16,266 nucleotides of DNA from Marinospirillum sp. (GCA_007116865.1 SKHR01000136.1:1-16266); one strand, 5' to 3'; positions 6,743-13,997 are shown, numbered from the stretch's first letter. Notes: generated by a model from the letters alone, not told the origin. A program made the numbers and translations.

Positions 6743-7585
6743 ATGACAAGTATGGCCGCAAAAGATTGGCGCGATCGCTTAGAGGCCTTGCGCGCAAATA
6801 AACTGTTTGAAACCGTGGTGATCGCGATCATCCTGTTTTCAGCCTTGCTGATCGGTGCCAAAACCTATGATGAAGCCAGTCGCTTTGAACGGGTGATGTA
6901 CTGGCTGGACTGGGGGGTGACCCTGTTTTTTTTAACAGAGCTGATCATCCGTTTAGCGGCAGAAAAACGCTGGGTTAACTTCTTTAAAAAAGGCTGGAAT
7001 ATCTTTGATTTTGTGATCGTCACGGCCAGCCTGATTCCCATTGATGACAGCGAAATGGTGCTGTTGGCGCGTCTGCTGCGTGTGTTCAGGGTGTTGCGCC
7101 TGGTTTCCATGATTCCTGAATTACGGATTCTGCTGGGTGCCCTGGTAAAATCCTTGCCGCGCATGGGCTACGTGGCCCTGCTGATGTTCATTATCTTTTA
7201 TATCTACGGCGCGGTTGGCAGCTTTTTGTTTCATGATGTGGATGAAAAGCTCTGGGGCAATATTTCGCTGGCGATGCTCACCCTGTTTCAGGTGGCGACC
7301 TTTGAAAGCTGGGCTACGGCGGTGCTTTACCCGACCATGGAACATCACCCCTATGCCTGGATTTACTTTTTAACCTTTATTTTTCTAAATGCGTTTATTT
7401 TCCTGAACATGATGATTGGTATCGTTCTGGATGTGATGCAAAAAGAAAATGCTGCGTATCAACTGGAAACCGGGGAAGGTGAAGTGGCTGAAATTCACTG
7501 GTTGCGCGAACATGTGGCATTGATGCAAACCCAGCTCGAACGCATTGAACAAAAACTGGATAAGCAAACGGATGATAAACCTTGA
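6743..7585 (+). CDS. Voltage-gated sodium channel of the NaChBac family
   Basis: This 280-residue, six-helix channel subunit is close in length to NaChBac (274) and expected to work as a tetramer in the inner membrane. Helix S4 carries arginines every third residue (Arg110, Arg113, Arg116, Arg119). Acidic partners lie in S2 (Glu66) and S3 (Asp89, in NIFDF). The selectivity filter TFESWAT (186-192) has Glu188, typical of sodium-selective channels; calcium-selective relatives usually carry extra aspartates. S6 runs through NAFIFLNMMIGIVLDVM (216-232). The C terminus (about 253-275, LREHVALMQTQLERIEQKL) has heptad-like leucines, as in the family's tetramerising coiled coil. Channels of this family occur in marine and alkaliphilic bacteria and may support sodium cycling or motility. 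The 3' end overlaps the next gene by 14 bases. Confidence 0.93.
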   Translation: MTSMAAKDWRDRLEALRANKLFETVVIAIILFSALLIGAKTYDEASRFERVMYWLDWGVTLFFLTELIIRLAAEKRWVNFFKKGWNIFDFVIVTASLIPIDDSEMVLLARLLRVFRVLRLVSMIPELRILLGALVKSLPRMGYVALLMFIIFYIYGAVGSFLFHDVDEKLWGNISLAMLTLFQVATFESWATAVLYPTMEHHPYAWIYFLTFIFLNAFIFLNMMIGIVLDVMQKENAAYQLETGEGEVAEIHWLREHVALMQTQLERIEQKLDKQTDDKP

Positions 7586-8201
7586 TCAGTTAGCTCAGCG
7601 AATTCAGGCACATCAGCCAAAAGAACTGACCGGAGACTGGCCCGAAGCGGCGGTTTTGTTGTCCGTAGTGGCGTCATCTCGCCCTAGCCTGGTATTGACG
7701 CGTCGAGCCGATCATATGAACACCCACCGCGGGCAGGTGGCTTTTCCGGGTGGAAAACGTGATCCTGACGATGCAGACCTGCTGCAAACAGCGTTACGTG
7801 AGGCGCAGGAGGAAGTCGCCCTGCCGGCTTCTGAAGTTCGGTTGCTGGGTTCTTTGAGCGATCTTTTATCCCTGCACGGACTGAAGGTTCGTCCTTATGT
7901 AGGGTTGATTCCCGATGGACTGGCGCTGAAACCCTGTGAATCAGAGCTGGATGCGGTGTTTCAAGTGCCCCTGGATTGGCTGCTGGATGACCCGCGCACT
8001 CACACCGATGTGATCCGCGTGGGTGGAAAAACCTATTATGTGCCCAGTTATACCTATCAGGGGTTTACCCTGTGGGGGCTATCGGCAATGATGTTGCTGG
8101 AACTCATGCAAGTGGGGTTCAATGCACCGATTGACTGGTCGGGCCGGCCGCCAGGGCGTTTAGTCGAACATCCGACTCGACCTTTGCCGCCCCGGCCATG
8201 A
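7572..8201 (+). CDS. nudL: NudL-type Nudix hydrolase (probable CoA pyrophosphatase)
   Basis: This 209-residue Nudix enzyme probably cleaves coenzyme A to 4'-phosphopantetheine and 3',5'-ADP. The motif VLTRRADHMNTHRGQVAFPGG (41-61) is the NudL/YeaB signature for CoA pyrophosphatases, immediately before a Nudix box ending in REAQEEVAL (76-84). The box departs from the strict consensus (Asp66 for the first Glu, Ala83 for the late Gly), as is usual in this subfamily; the metal-binding REAQEE core is intact. The ATG at 7572 is preferred over a TTG at 7545, because it gives the normal N terminus. It lies inside the end of the channel gene (14-base overlap, different frame), implying translational coupling. 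trpS follows after 49 bases. Confidence 0.88.
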   Translation: MINLDQLAQRIQAHQPKELTGDWPEAAVLLSVVASSRPSLVLTRRADHMNTHRGQVAFPGGKRDPDDADLLQTALREAQEEVALPASEVRLLGSLSDLLSLHGLKVRPYVGLIPDGLALKPCESELDAVFQVPLDWLLDDPRTHTDVIRVGGKTYYVPSYTYQGFTLWGLSAMMLLELMQVGFNAPIDWSGRPPGRLVEHPTRPLPPRP

Positions 8202-8215
8202 GACCCCGACAACCA

Positions 8216-8227
8216 AGATTTAAATCT
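8216..8227. promoter_or_regulatory. Perfect 12-base palindrome before trpS
   Basis: AGATTTAAATCT is a perfect palindrome in the nudL-trpS gap, 24 bases before the trpS start. It could be an operator or part of a promoter. It is AT-rich and short, so chance occurrence is possible. Confidence 0.25.
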
Positions 8228-8250
8228 GTTGAACACAAATGGAAACACCC

Positions 8251-9264
8251 ATGAATAAAACCACCGTTTTGACCGGCATCACCACCACCGGAACGCCACA
8301 CCTTGGCAACTATGTGGGCGCGATTCGTCCGGCCATCGAAGCCAGTCGTTTGGCGGATATTCAGTCCTACTTCTTTCTGGCTGACTTTCACGCCCTGATC
8401 AAGTGCCATGAACCTCAGCGAGTGGCTGAGTCGCGTCGTGAAATTGCCGCGACCTGGCTGGCTTTGGGCCTGGATACGGATCAAGCGGTTTTTTATCGCC
8501 AGAGTGATATTCCAGAGATCCCGGAGCTGACCTGGTTGCTGACCTGTGTGGCGGCCAAGGGTTTGATGAATCGCGCTCACGCGTATAAAGCCGCCGTACA
8601 GGAAAACCTGGACGCGGGTGATCGTGATCCGGATGCGGGTATTCAGATGGGGCTGTACAGCTACCCGATTCTGATGGCCGCCGATATTCTGATGTTTAAA
8701 GCCAACAAGGTGCCTGTAGGTCGGGATCAGATTCAGCATATTGAAATGGCGCGAGACATCGGCCAGCGCTTTAATCATATTTTCCAGGGCGATTACTTTA
8801 CCCTGCCGGAGGCGGTGGTGGATGATCGGGTCGCGGTGCTCAATGGTCTGGATGGCCGTAAAATGAGCAAGAGTTACAACAACACCATCCCCTTGTTTGA
8901 GCCTGAAAAGAAACTGCGCAAGCTGATCAACAAGATCAAAACCAATTCGTTGGAACCCGGTGAGCCCAAGCAAACCGAAGGCTGCACTCTGTTCCAGATC
9001 TACTCAGCCTTTGCCTCAGCGGCGGAAGTTGAGCAGATGCGTCAGCGTTATGCGGAAGGCATTGCCTGGGGAGAAATGAAAAAAGAGCTGTTTGAGTATC
9101 TCAATGCCCAGCTACAAGGTCCCAGGGAAACCTATGAGCGCCTGATGCAGGACCCTGGCTACGTGGAGTCTGTTTTGCTTAAGGGGGCGGATAAAGCCCG
9201 CGCTCAAGCGACGCCCTTCCTGGAAACCTTGAAAGCCGCTGTGGGTCTGGGACGTTTTATCTGA
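8251..9264 (+). CDS. trpS: Tryptophanyl-tRNA synthetase
   Basis: This 337-residue class I aminoacyl-tRNA synthetase charges tRNA-Trp. The HIGH-equivalent is PHLGN (16-20) within TTTGTPHLGNYVGAIRPA, and KMSKS is at 204-208 (GLDGRKMSKSYNNTIPLFE). VGRDQIQHIEMARDI (156-170) is the usual tRNA/Trp site block. The wording of the first 60 residues and of the KMSKS block resembles the Pseudomonas-type TrpS more than the E. coli form. The ATG at 8251 is chosen because GGAAA (8241-8245) is suitably spaced; the ATG at 8239 would add four residues and has no visible ribosome site. The stop lies seven bases from the convergent corB stop with no terminator between. Confidence 0.97.
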   Translation: MNKTTVLTGITTTGTPHLGNYVGAIRPAIEASRLADIQSYFFLADFHALIKCHEPQRVAESRREIAATWLALGLDTDQAVFYRQSDIPEIPELTWLLTCVAAKGLMNRAHAYKAAVQENLDAGDRDPDAGIQMGLYSYPILMAADILMFKANKVPVGRDQIQHIEMARDIGQRFNHIFQGDYFTLPEAVVDDRVAVLNGLDGRKMSKSYNNTIPLFEPEKKLRKLINKIKTNSLEPGEPKQTEGCTLFQIYSAFASAAEVEQMRQRYAEGIAWGEMKKELFEYLNAQLQGPRETYERLMQDPGYVESVLLKGADKARAQATPFLETLKAAVGLGRFI

Positions 9265-9271
9265 AGTTGGC

Positions 9272-10570
9272 TCAGGGATGAGATCGGGAAGTGCGTCGGC
9301 GTTTTTTGCTGGACACTTCCCAGCAGCGCACTGCTCGAATGAGGTTTTCCTTCACTTCTAGCGTTTCGATGCGGTAATTTTCGAAGGCGACACAGACGTT
9401 GCCGTCAGGGATCAGCTCCAGATGTTCAAGAATCAGGCCGTTGAGCGTTTTAGGGCCGTGGGTTGGCAGGTCCCAGTTGAGCTGTTTGTTGACCTCCCGG
9501 AGGGTGGCGCTGGCATCAATCAGCCAGGTGCCATCCTGCTGCGGCTGAATATCCTCTTGGGTTTGAGGCACATCGGTGGTGAACTCTCCAACGATCTCTT
9601 CAAGAATGTCCTCCAGCGTGACCAGGCCTTGCACGTCACCGTACTCATCGACCACGATGCCAATGCGGCGCTTGCTCTTCTGGAAGTTTAGTAACTGGGT
9701 TTGCAAAGGGGTGGATTCGGGAATGAAGTAGGGTTCACGGGTTTCCTGAATCAACATGCCCTTGGTCGGCTGCTCGGCGGCAATCAAACGCAGGGCACCG
9801 CGCAAATGCAAAATGCCCACCACATTATTCAAATCACCCTTGTAAACCGGCAGTCGGGTATGTTGGCAGTGGCGCAACTGCTTCAGCAGTTCGTCCATTT
9901 CCAATTCCAGATCCAGCCCGACCACCTCCTGGCGGGGAATCATGATGTCATCGACGGTGATCTTTTCAAGATCAAGAATTGACAGTAGCATGGCCTGGTG
10001 GCGGCTGGGGATCAGGCTGCCAGCCTCATTGACCACTGAGCGAAGTTCCTCACTGGTGAGATGATCAGGACGATGCTGGTCTGGGCGTACTCCCAGGCGG
10101 CGCAGTAAAAAGTTGCTTACTAGGTTGACCAGCCAGACCAGTGGATAGAGCAGCTTGAGCAGAGGGTGAAGGGCATAGGAGGCCGGGCGGGCAAAACGCT
10201 CCGGGTGCAGTGCGGCAAGGGTTTTTGGCGTCACCTCGGAAAAAATCAGAATCACAATGGTGAGTATGGCGGTTGCAACAAGTGGACCGAGGCTTTCGCC
10301 GAGAAAGTGGATCGCGATCACCGTGGAAATGGCGGCGGCAAAATTATTGACAAAATTATTGCCGATCAGAATCACACCCAGCAGCCGATCAGGCCGCTTG
10401 AGCAGCGCACTGATGCGCTGAGCTGTCCGGTCGCCCTGGCGGGCACGATGATTCAGGCGATAGCGGTTGATCGACATCATCCCGGTTTCAGAGCCAGAAA
10501 AGAAACCGGAGAAGGCAATCAGCAGGGCTAAAAAAGTAAATAGCAACCCTAAGGGAAGTTCAGCGTCCAT
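9272..10570 (-). CDS. corB: CorB/HlyC-CorC family membrane protein (CNNM-like, DUF21-CBS)
   Basis: This 432-residue protein has three parts. A DUF21/CNNM transmembrane domain (about 1-190) begins with the typical SGFFSGSETGMMSINRYRL segment (21-39). A CBS pair (about 205-335) includes DDIMIPRQEVVGLDLE and VVDEYGDVQGLVTLEDILEE. A C-terminal CorC_HlyC domain (about 345-425) follows. Relatives are implicated in magnesium and cobalt homeostasis, with the CBS pair binding nucleotide. The E. coli equivalent, YfjD/CorB, also lies beside ypjD and ffh. The ATG shares one base with the ypjD stop (TAATG), so the pair is probably co-transcribed and coupled. Confidence 0.92.
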   Translation of the reverse strand: MDAELPLGLLFTFLALLIAFSGFFSGSETGMMSINRYRLNHRARQGDRTAQRISALLKRPDRLLGVILIGNNFVNNFAAAISTVIAIHFLGESLGPLVATAILTIVILIFSEVTPKTLAALHPERFARPASYALHPLLKLLYPLVWLVNLVSNFLLRRLGVRPDQHRPDHLTSEELRSVVNEAGSLIPSRHQAMLLSILDLEKITVDDIMIPRQEVVGLDLELEMDELLKQLRHCQHTRLPVYKGDLNNVVGILHLRGALRLIAAEQPTKGMLIQETREPYFIPESTPLQTQLLNFQKSKRRIGIVVDEYGDVQGLVTLEDILEEIVGEFTTDVPQTQEDIQPQQDGTWLIDASATLREVNKQLNWDLPTHGPKTLNGLILEHLELIPDGNVCVAFENYRIETLEVKENLIRAVRCWEVSSKKRRRTSRSHP

Positions 10571-11373
10571 TAGCTCTGACCGAGGATGAACTGAAGTACG
10601 AAGCGTGAGCCAAAATAGGCCAGCAACAACAACAGGCTGCCCCCCAGGGTCCAGCGAACCGCCGTCATTCCGCGCCAGCCGAAGCGCCAGTGGCCGATCA
10701 ACAGGAAGCCGAAGGTGATCCAGGCGGCAAGGGATAGCAGGGTTTTGTGGGCCATCGACTGAGCAAACATATTGTCAAGAAAAATAAAGCCGCTGGCGAT
10801 ACCGACCGTCAGTAGCAGCTGTCCGGCTAGCAGCAGGTCAAACAGCAGTCGCTCCATGGTTTGCAGTGGCGGCAGTACGCCGATCAGGCCTTTTAGGTGA
10901 TGGTGTTTGAGTTGATGGTTTTGTGCCGCTAAAAGCAGCGCTTGGACACTCGCCAAGGCGAAAAGGCTGTAGGCAGAAAGCGAAGCAAGAATATGAAACA
11001 GCAGTCCATCTTCACTGCGCGGCATACGAGCGCCACCATCGGCAAACTGCCCGATCAAGACAAAAATAGCCGCCAAAGGGAACAACAGCGCGGCCAGGTT
11101 AAGTGTGGGATGTCTCAGGCTGGCAATCAGAATAAACACACAAATCAGCCAGTTGGCCAGAGAGGCGACTTCAAACAAGCCGAGACTGATGCCATCGGCC
11201 AGGCCAAGGTGTCCGTGCAGTGCTCCGGCGTGAGCCAGAACGGCAACGAGTCCGGTAAAACGAACCAGGCGCGCGCGCTCTGGCGCCTTGCCAAGCAGGC
11301 GTAGCGCAACCCATGAGGCGCCGGCGACGTAAAAAACCACTGCAACCAGTGAAAAAGGGAGGTATGCGGCCAT
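10570..11373 (-). CDS. ypjD: YpjD, CcsA-like cytochrome c assembly family membrane protein
   Basis: This 267-residue protein has about eight predicted membrane helices and belongs to the CcsA/CcmC-like family of heme-handling membrane proteins. The C-terminal block HKTLLSLAAWITFGFLLIGHW, followed by a RFGWRG motif, is characteristic of YpjD, and conserved histidines occur in several helices. The exact function of YpjD is not settled. The ATG at 11373 gives a typical N terminus beginning directly with a helix. A TTG at 11406 with AGGAT upstream would add 11 residues and is the alternative start. It is divergent from ffh and overlaps corB by one base, the conserved arrangement in many gammaproteobacteria. 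Confidence 0.88.
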   Translation of the reverse strand: MAAYLPFSLVAVVFYVAGASWVALRLLGKAPERARLVRFTGLVAVLAHAGALHGHLGLADGISLGLFEVASLANWLICVFILIASLRHPTLNLAALLFPLAAIFVLIGQFADGGARMPRSEDGLLFHILASLSAYSLFALASVQALLLAAQNHQLKHHHLKGLIGVLPPLQTMERLLFDLLLAGQLLLTVGIASGFIFLDNMFAQSMAHKTLLSLAAWITFGFLLIGHWRFGWRGMTAVRWTLGGSLLLLLAYFGSRFVLQFILGQS

Positions 11374-11465
11374 GCGAACGAACGTTTGCTCCAGTCGGTC
11401 AGTCAATCAAAGGTCTATCCTAGCTGATTAAATAGGCTTTGGCACCACTAATGCATCCTGTGCAT

Positions 11466-11494
11466 GGAGTTGCCTTGCCTGAGTGAGCTATAAT
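11466..11494 (+). promoter_or_regulatory. Predicted promoter of ffh
   Basis: A perfect TATAAT (11489-11494) lies 32 bases before the ffh ATG. The best-spaced -35 (17-base spacer) is the weak GGAGTT (11466-11471). A better-looking TTGCCT (11470-11475) is only 13 bases away. A small dyad, ATGCA (11451-11455) and TGCAT (11461-11465), lies immediately upstream. Confidence 0.5.
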
Positions 11495-11526
11495 CGGCGC
11501 CAAATTCTGAAGACCGAGGACTTCTG

Positions 11527-12915
11527 ATGTTTGAAAATTTAAGTGAACGCCTATCGAAAAGCCTGCGCAGTCTGACCGGGAATGCACGGCTGACGGAAGA
11601 TAATATCAAGGACACCCTGCGCGAAGTGCGTATGGCGCTGCTGGAAGCCGATGTTGCGCTGCCGGTGGTGAAGTCCTTTATTGAGCAGGTGCGTGAGCGG
11701 GCGGTCGGGCAGGAGGTTTCTAAAGCCCTGAAGCCCGGCGAGCAGTTTCTTAAGATCGTCAACGAAACCCTGACCGAGGTCATGGGGGCTTCCTGTGAAT
11801 CCTTGCAGCTGAAAGGTGAGCCAGCGATTGTTTTGATGGCGGGTTTGCAAGGGGCGGGTAAAACCACCACGGTAGCCAAGCTGGCGCGTTATCTGCGCGA
11901 GCGGGAAAAGAAAAAGGTGCTGGTGGTCTCTGCTGACGTCTATCGTCCGGCGGCGATGGATCAGTTGCAAACCCTGGCTAAAGAAGTGGGGGTGGACTGT
12001 TTTGCCTCCAGCCCCAGTGAGGCGCCACAAAAGATCGTGGCGCAGGCGCAGCGCGAAGCCAAGATCGGCTTTTATGATGTGCTGCTGGTCGATACCGCTG
12101 GTCGTCTGCATGTCGATGCCGAGATGATGGCGGAAATTCAGGCACTGCATCAGTCCCTGTCGCCTTGCGAAACCCTGTTTGTGGTTGATGCGATGACTGG
12201 CCAGGATGCGGCGAATACCGCCAAAGCCTTTGGCGAGGCCCTGCCTCTGACCGGGGTGGTGCTGACCAAAGCCGATGGTGATGCCCGTGGCGGTGCCGCC
12301 TTGTCGGTGCGTCAAATCACCGGCAAGCCGATCAAGTTCATCGGTAGTGGTGAAAAGACCGACGCGTTAGAGCCCTTTCATCCGGATCGTATTGCATCGC
12401 GCATCCTCGGTATGGGTGACCTGCTGTCGCTGATAGAGGAAGCCGAACGCACACTGGACAAAACCAAAGCCGAAAAGCTGGCGAAAAAGGTCAAAAAAGG
12501 CAAGGGATTTGATCTGGAAGATTTTCGTGAGCAACTCCAGCAAATGAAAAAAATGGGCGGCATGTCGAGCATGCTGGAAAAACTGCCTGGCATGAGTGGT
12601 ATGGCAAAGCTGGCTGAACAGCAAGGCCCCATGAAAGAAATGGGCAAAATGGAAGCGATCATTAATTCCATGACACCCTGGGAAAGGCAAAAGCCTGAGC
12701 TGCTCAATGGTTCGCGCAAGCGTCGAATCTGTGAGGGTTCTGGCACCCAGCTGCAGGATCTGAATCGCCTGATCAAGCAGCACAAGCAAATGCAAAAAAT
12801 GATGAAAAAAATGACCAATAAGGGTGCTGTTGCCAATATGATGCGCGGCATGCAAGGTCAGTTGCCACCCGGCATGGGCGGTGGAATGGGGGGTGGCTTT
12901 CCACCGCGCTTTTGA
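11527..12915 (+). CDS. ffh: Signal recognition particle protein Ffh (SRP54)
   Basis: This 462-residue SRP GTPase binds signal sequences and 4.5S RNA and delivers ribosomes to FtsY at the membrane. The N domain (1-~95) is followed by the G domain with P-loop GLQGAGKT (106-113), DVYRPAA (137-143), DTAGR (189-193) and TKADGDARGG (247-256). The methionine-rich M domain (about 325-450) contains the SRP RNA-binding helix GSRKRRICEGSGT (395-407). The tail ends in a glycine/methionine/proline-rich stretch. GAGGA (11516-11520) is six bases before the ATG. A 5-bp hairpin (12892-12905) at the stop codon is the only terminator-like structure, and it is weak, so some readthrough into rpsP is possible. Confidence 0.98.
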   Translation: MFENLSERLSKSLRSLTGNARLTEDNIKDTLREVRMALLEADVALPVVKSFIEQVRERAVGQEVSKALKPGEQFLKIVNETLTEVMGASCESLQLKGEPAIVLMAGLQGAGKTTTVAKLARYLREREKKKVLVVSADVYRPAAMDQLQTLAKEVGVDCFASSPSEAPQKIVAQAQREAKIGFYDVLLVDTAGRLHVDAEMMAEIQALHQSLSPCETLFVVDAMTGQDAANTAKAFGEALPLTGVVLTKADGDARGGAALSVRQITGKPIKFIGSGEKTDALEPFHPDRIASRILGMGDLLSLIEEAERTLDKTKAEKLAKKVKKGKGFDLEDFREQLQQMKKMGGMSSMLEKLPGMSGMAKLAEQQGPMKEMGKMEAIINSMTPWERQKPELLNGSRKRRICEGSGTQLQDLNRLIKQHKQMQKMMKKMTNKGAVANMMRGMQGQLPPGMGGGMGGGFPPRF

Positions 12916-12966
12916 TCGGCTCGGTGGGTGGCTGCACTAAAAAGTAAAAATGCCAGGGTTCGATGC

Positions 12967-12995
12967 TTCCCTTGCCAAGTTATATCAAGTAGAAT
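12967..12995 (+). promoter_or_regulatory. Predicted promoter of the rpsP operon
   Basis: TAGAAT (12990-12995) lies 17 bases after a weak TTCCCT (12967-12972). This would start transcription near 13002 and give a leader of about 140 bases before rpsP. GCCTTTCGGG immediately downstream is GC-rich, as in growth-rate-controlled promoters, but that is suggestive only. The 229-base ffh-rpsP gap otherwise holds only the leader hairpins listed separately. Confidence 0.45.
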
Positions 12996-13032
12996 ACCCC
13001 GCCTTTCGGGTCGTCTGCCTGATGTAGTGCAT

Positions 13033-13058
13033 TGGTATCACGCGGCTGAGTGATACCA
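13033..13058 (+). promoter_or_regulatory. Leader hairpin 1 upstream of rpsP
   Basis: TGGTATCAC (13033-13041) and GTGATACCA (13050-13058) form a perfect 9-bp stem with an 8-base loop. No T-run follows, so it is not an intrinsic terminator. It lies within the predicted rpsP mRNA leader and may be a regulatory or stabilising structure. Confidence 0.5.
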
Positions 13059-13090
13059 GGGTTCAGTCAGCGCTCGGGTTGAATTGTCAG

Positions 13091-13112
13091 TGCCATGCTA
13101 AGCGGCGTGGCA
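13091..13112 (+). promoter_or_regulatory. Leader hairpin 2 upstream of rpsP
   Basis: TGCCATGC (13091-13098) and GCGTGGCA (13105-13112) form an 8-bp stem with one G-T wobble and a 6-base loop. It ends 32 bases before the rpsP ATG and just upstream of the AAAGGAAAG ribosome site. With hairpin 1 it makes a two-stem leader, a layout seen in autoregulated ribosomal protein mRNAs. Confidence 0.4.
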
Positions 13113-13144
13113 TTTATGCAGAAAATATAAAGGAAAGACTTGTA

Positions 13145-13390
13145 ATGGTAACCATTCGTCTGGCTCGTGGCGGCGCTAAAAAACGCCCCTTCTATCATGT
13201 TCACGTAACCGATTCACGTAACGCACGCGATGGCCGCTACATTGAGCGTCTGGGTTTCTTCAACCCGATCGCCCGTGGCAACGCTGAGCGCCTGCGTATT
13301 GATACAGATCGTCTGCAGCACTGGGTTTCTCAGGGTGCGCAGCTGTCTGATCGTGTTGCCAAGCTGGTCAAAGAAGCCGCTAAGCAATAA
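13145..13390 (+). CDS. rpsP: 30S ribosomal protein S16
   Basis: This 81-residue protein has the usual S16 length and start (MVTIRLARGGAKKRPFYHV). The central segment GRYIERLGFFNPIA is typical. S16 binds 16S rRNA early in 30S assembly. The ATG at 13145 follows AAAGGAAAG; upstream in-frame codons would add a non-conserved extension. It is first in rpsP-rimM-trmD-rplS, an operon whose ribosomal proteins are made in larger amounts than RimM and TrmD in E. coli. Confidence 0.97.
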   Translation: MVTIRLARGGAKKRPFYHVHVTDSRNARDGRYIERLGFFNPIARGNAERLRIDTDRLQHWVSQGAQLSDRVAKLVKEAAKQ

Positions 13391-13409
13391 GACTGAACTG
13401 AGTTCAGTC
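13391..13409 (+). promoter_or_regulatory. rpsP-rimM intercistronic hairpin A (possible attenuator)
   Basis: GACTGAACTGAGTTCAGTC is a 19-base dyad with 9-base arms around a single central base. It would fold as a stem of about seven pairs starting one base after the rpsP stop codon. AATTTTGTTC follows, so it could act as a partial terminator or protect the rpsP 3' end from exonucleases. Confidence 0.5.
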
Positions 13410-13418
13410 AATTTTGTT

Positions 13419-13436
13419 CTGAGATCGGAGTCTCAG
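13419..13436 (+). promoter_or_regulatory. rpsP-rimM intercistronic hairpin B over the rimM ribosome site
   Basis: CTGAGA (13419-13424) and TCTCAG (13431-13436) form a 6-bp stem whose loop TCGGAG contains the rimM Shine-Dalgarno GGAG (13427-13430). The stem ends one base before the ATG. The same CTCAG could instead pair with CTGAG inside hairpin A (13398-13402), so two mutually exclusive folds are possible. Confidence 0.5.
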
Positions 13437-13437
13437 C

Positions 13438-13971
13438 ATGAGTGATACAAAGGCTGATGACTATCTGGTGCTGGGCAAAATCACCAGTGTGTTTGGTGTG
13501 AAAGGGTGGGTCAAAGTCTACTCTTACACAGATCCGCTGGAGAATATCTTTAGTTATGGTCAGTGGGTGCTGCGTCATCAAGGGCGCGACTGGTCAGTTG
13601 AGCTGCTGCAGGGTAAGCGCCATGGCAAAGGGCTGATTGCGCAGCTAAAAGGTTATGCAACGCCTGAGGTGTCTCGTCAGTTAAGTGGCGCACTGATTGG
13701 CGTTCCTAGGCAAAACTTGCCGCCTTTGCCTGAAGGCGAGTTTTACTGGAGCCAGTTGATCGGCCTGGAAGTCTGGAATTTGCAAAACCAGTACTTGGGT
13801 CGGGTGAACTACCTGATGGAGACTGGGGCAAACGATGTGCTGGTGGTCAAGCCGGTTAAAGGCAGCATTGACCGCGAAGAGCGTTTGCTCCCTTGGCTGA
13901 TGCCGGAAGTCATTCGTCAAGTCGACCTGGAGCGTCAACGTATTGACGTTGATTGGGATGCAGACTTTTAA
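13438..13971 (+). CDS. rimM: Ribosome maturation factor RimM
   Basis: This 177-residue factor assists maturation of the 30S head and binds S19. The N-terminal RimM domain (about 8-90) has LVLGKITSVFGVKGWVKV. The C-terminal PRC-barrel domain follows the LPPLPEGEFYWSQLIGLEVW segment, and GANDVLVVKP is the usual PRC motif. GGAG lies seven bases before the ATG but sits in the loop of a hairpin. That could lower RimM synthesis relative to S16. trmD follows after 26 bases. Confidence 0.96.
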   Translation: MSDTKADDYLVLGKITSVFGVKGWVKVYSYTDPLENIFSYGQWVLRHQGRDWSVELLQGKRHGKGLIAQLKGYATPEVSRQLSGALIGVPRQNLPPLPEGEFYWSQLIGLEVWNLQNQYLGRVNYLMETGANDVLVVKPVKGSIDREERLLPWLMPEVIRQVDLERQRIDVDWDADF

Positions 13972-13997
13972 GCCGGATATTGGCGGGAAGGTGTAGG

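Noticed and set aside
8119..8973. Long open frame (284 codons) antisense to trpS
   Set aside because: It lies entirely opposite well-recognised nudL/trpS coding sequence, shows no domain motif and has a low-complexity, His/Gln/Arg-rich composition typical of reverse-frame shadows.
11551..12315. Long open frame (254 codons) antisense to ffh
   Set aside because: It is opposite the conserved Ffh G domain, rich in Gln/His/Arg, with no recognisable motif or ribosome site.
12892..12905. GGTGG/CCACC hairpin at the ffh stop codon as a terminator
   Set aside because: Only five base pairs, located inside the coding sequence of the glycine-rich tail, with a short T-run. Too weak to call.
13079..13144. 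N-terminal extension of rpsP
   Set aside because: Upstream codons are in frame, but S16 starts universally near MVTIRLAR, and the ribosome site fits the ATG at 13145. The region is better read as leader RNA.
13953..13997. Longer TrmD overlapping rimM
   Set aside because: The added residues are not family-like, and GTG at 13998 has a well-spaced ribosome site.
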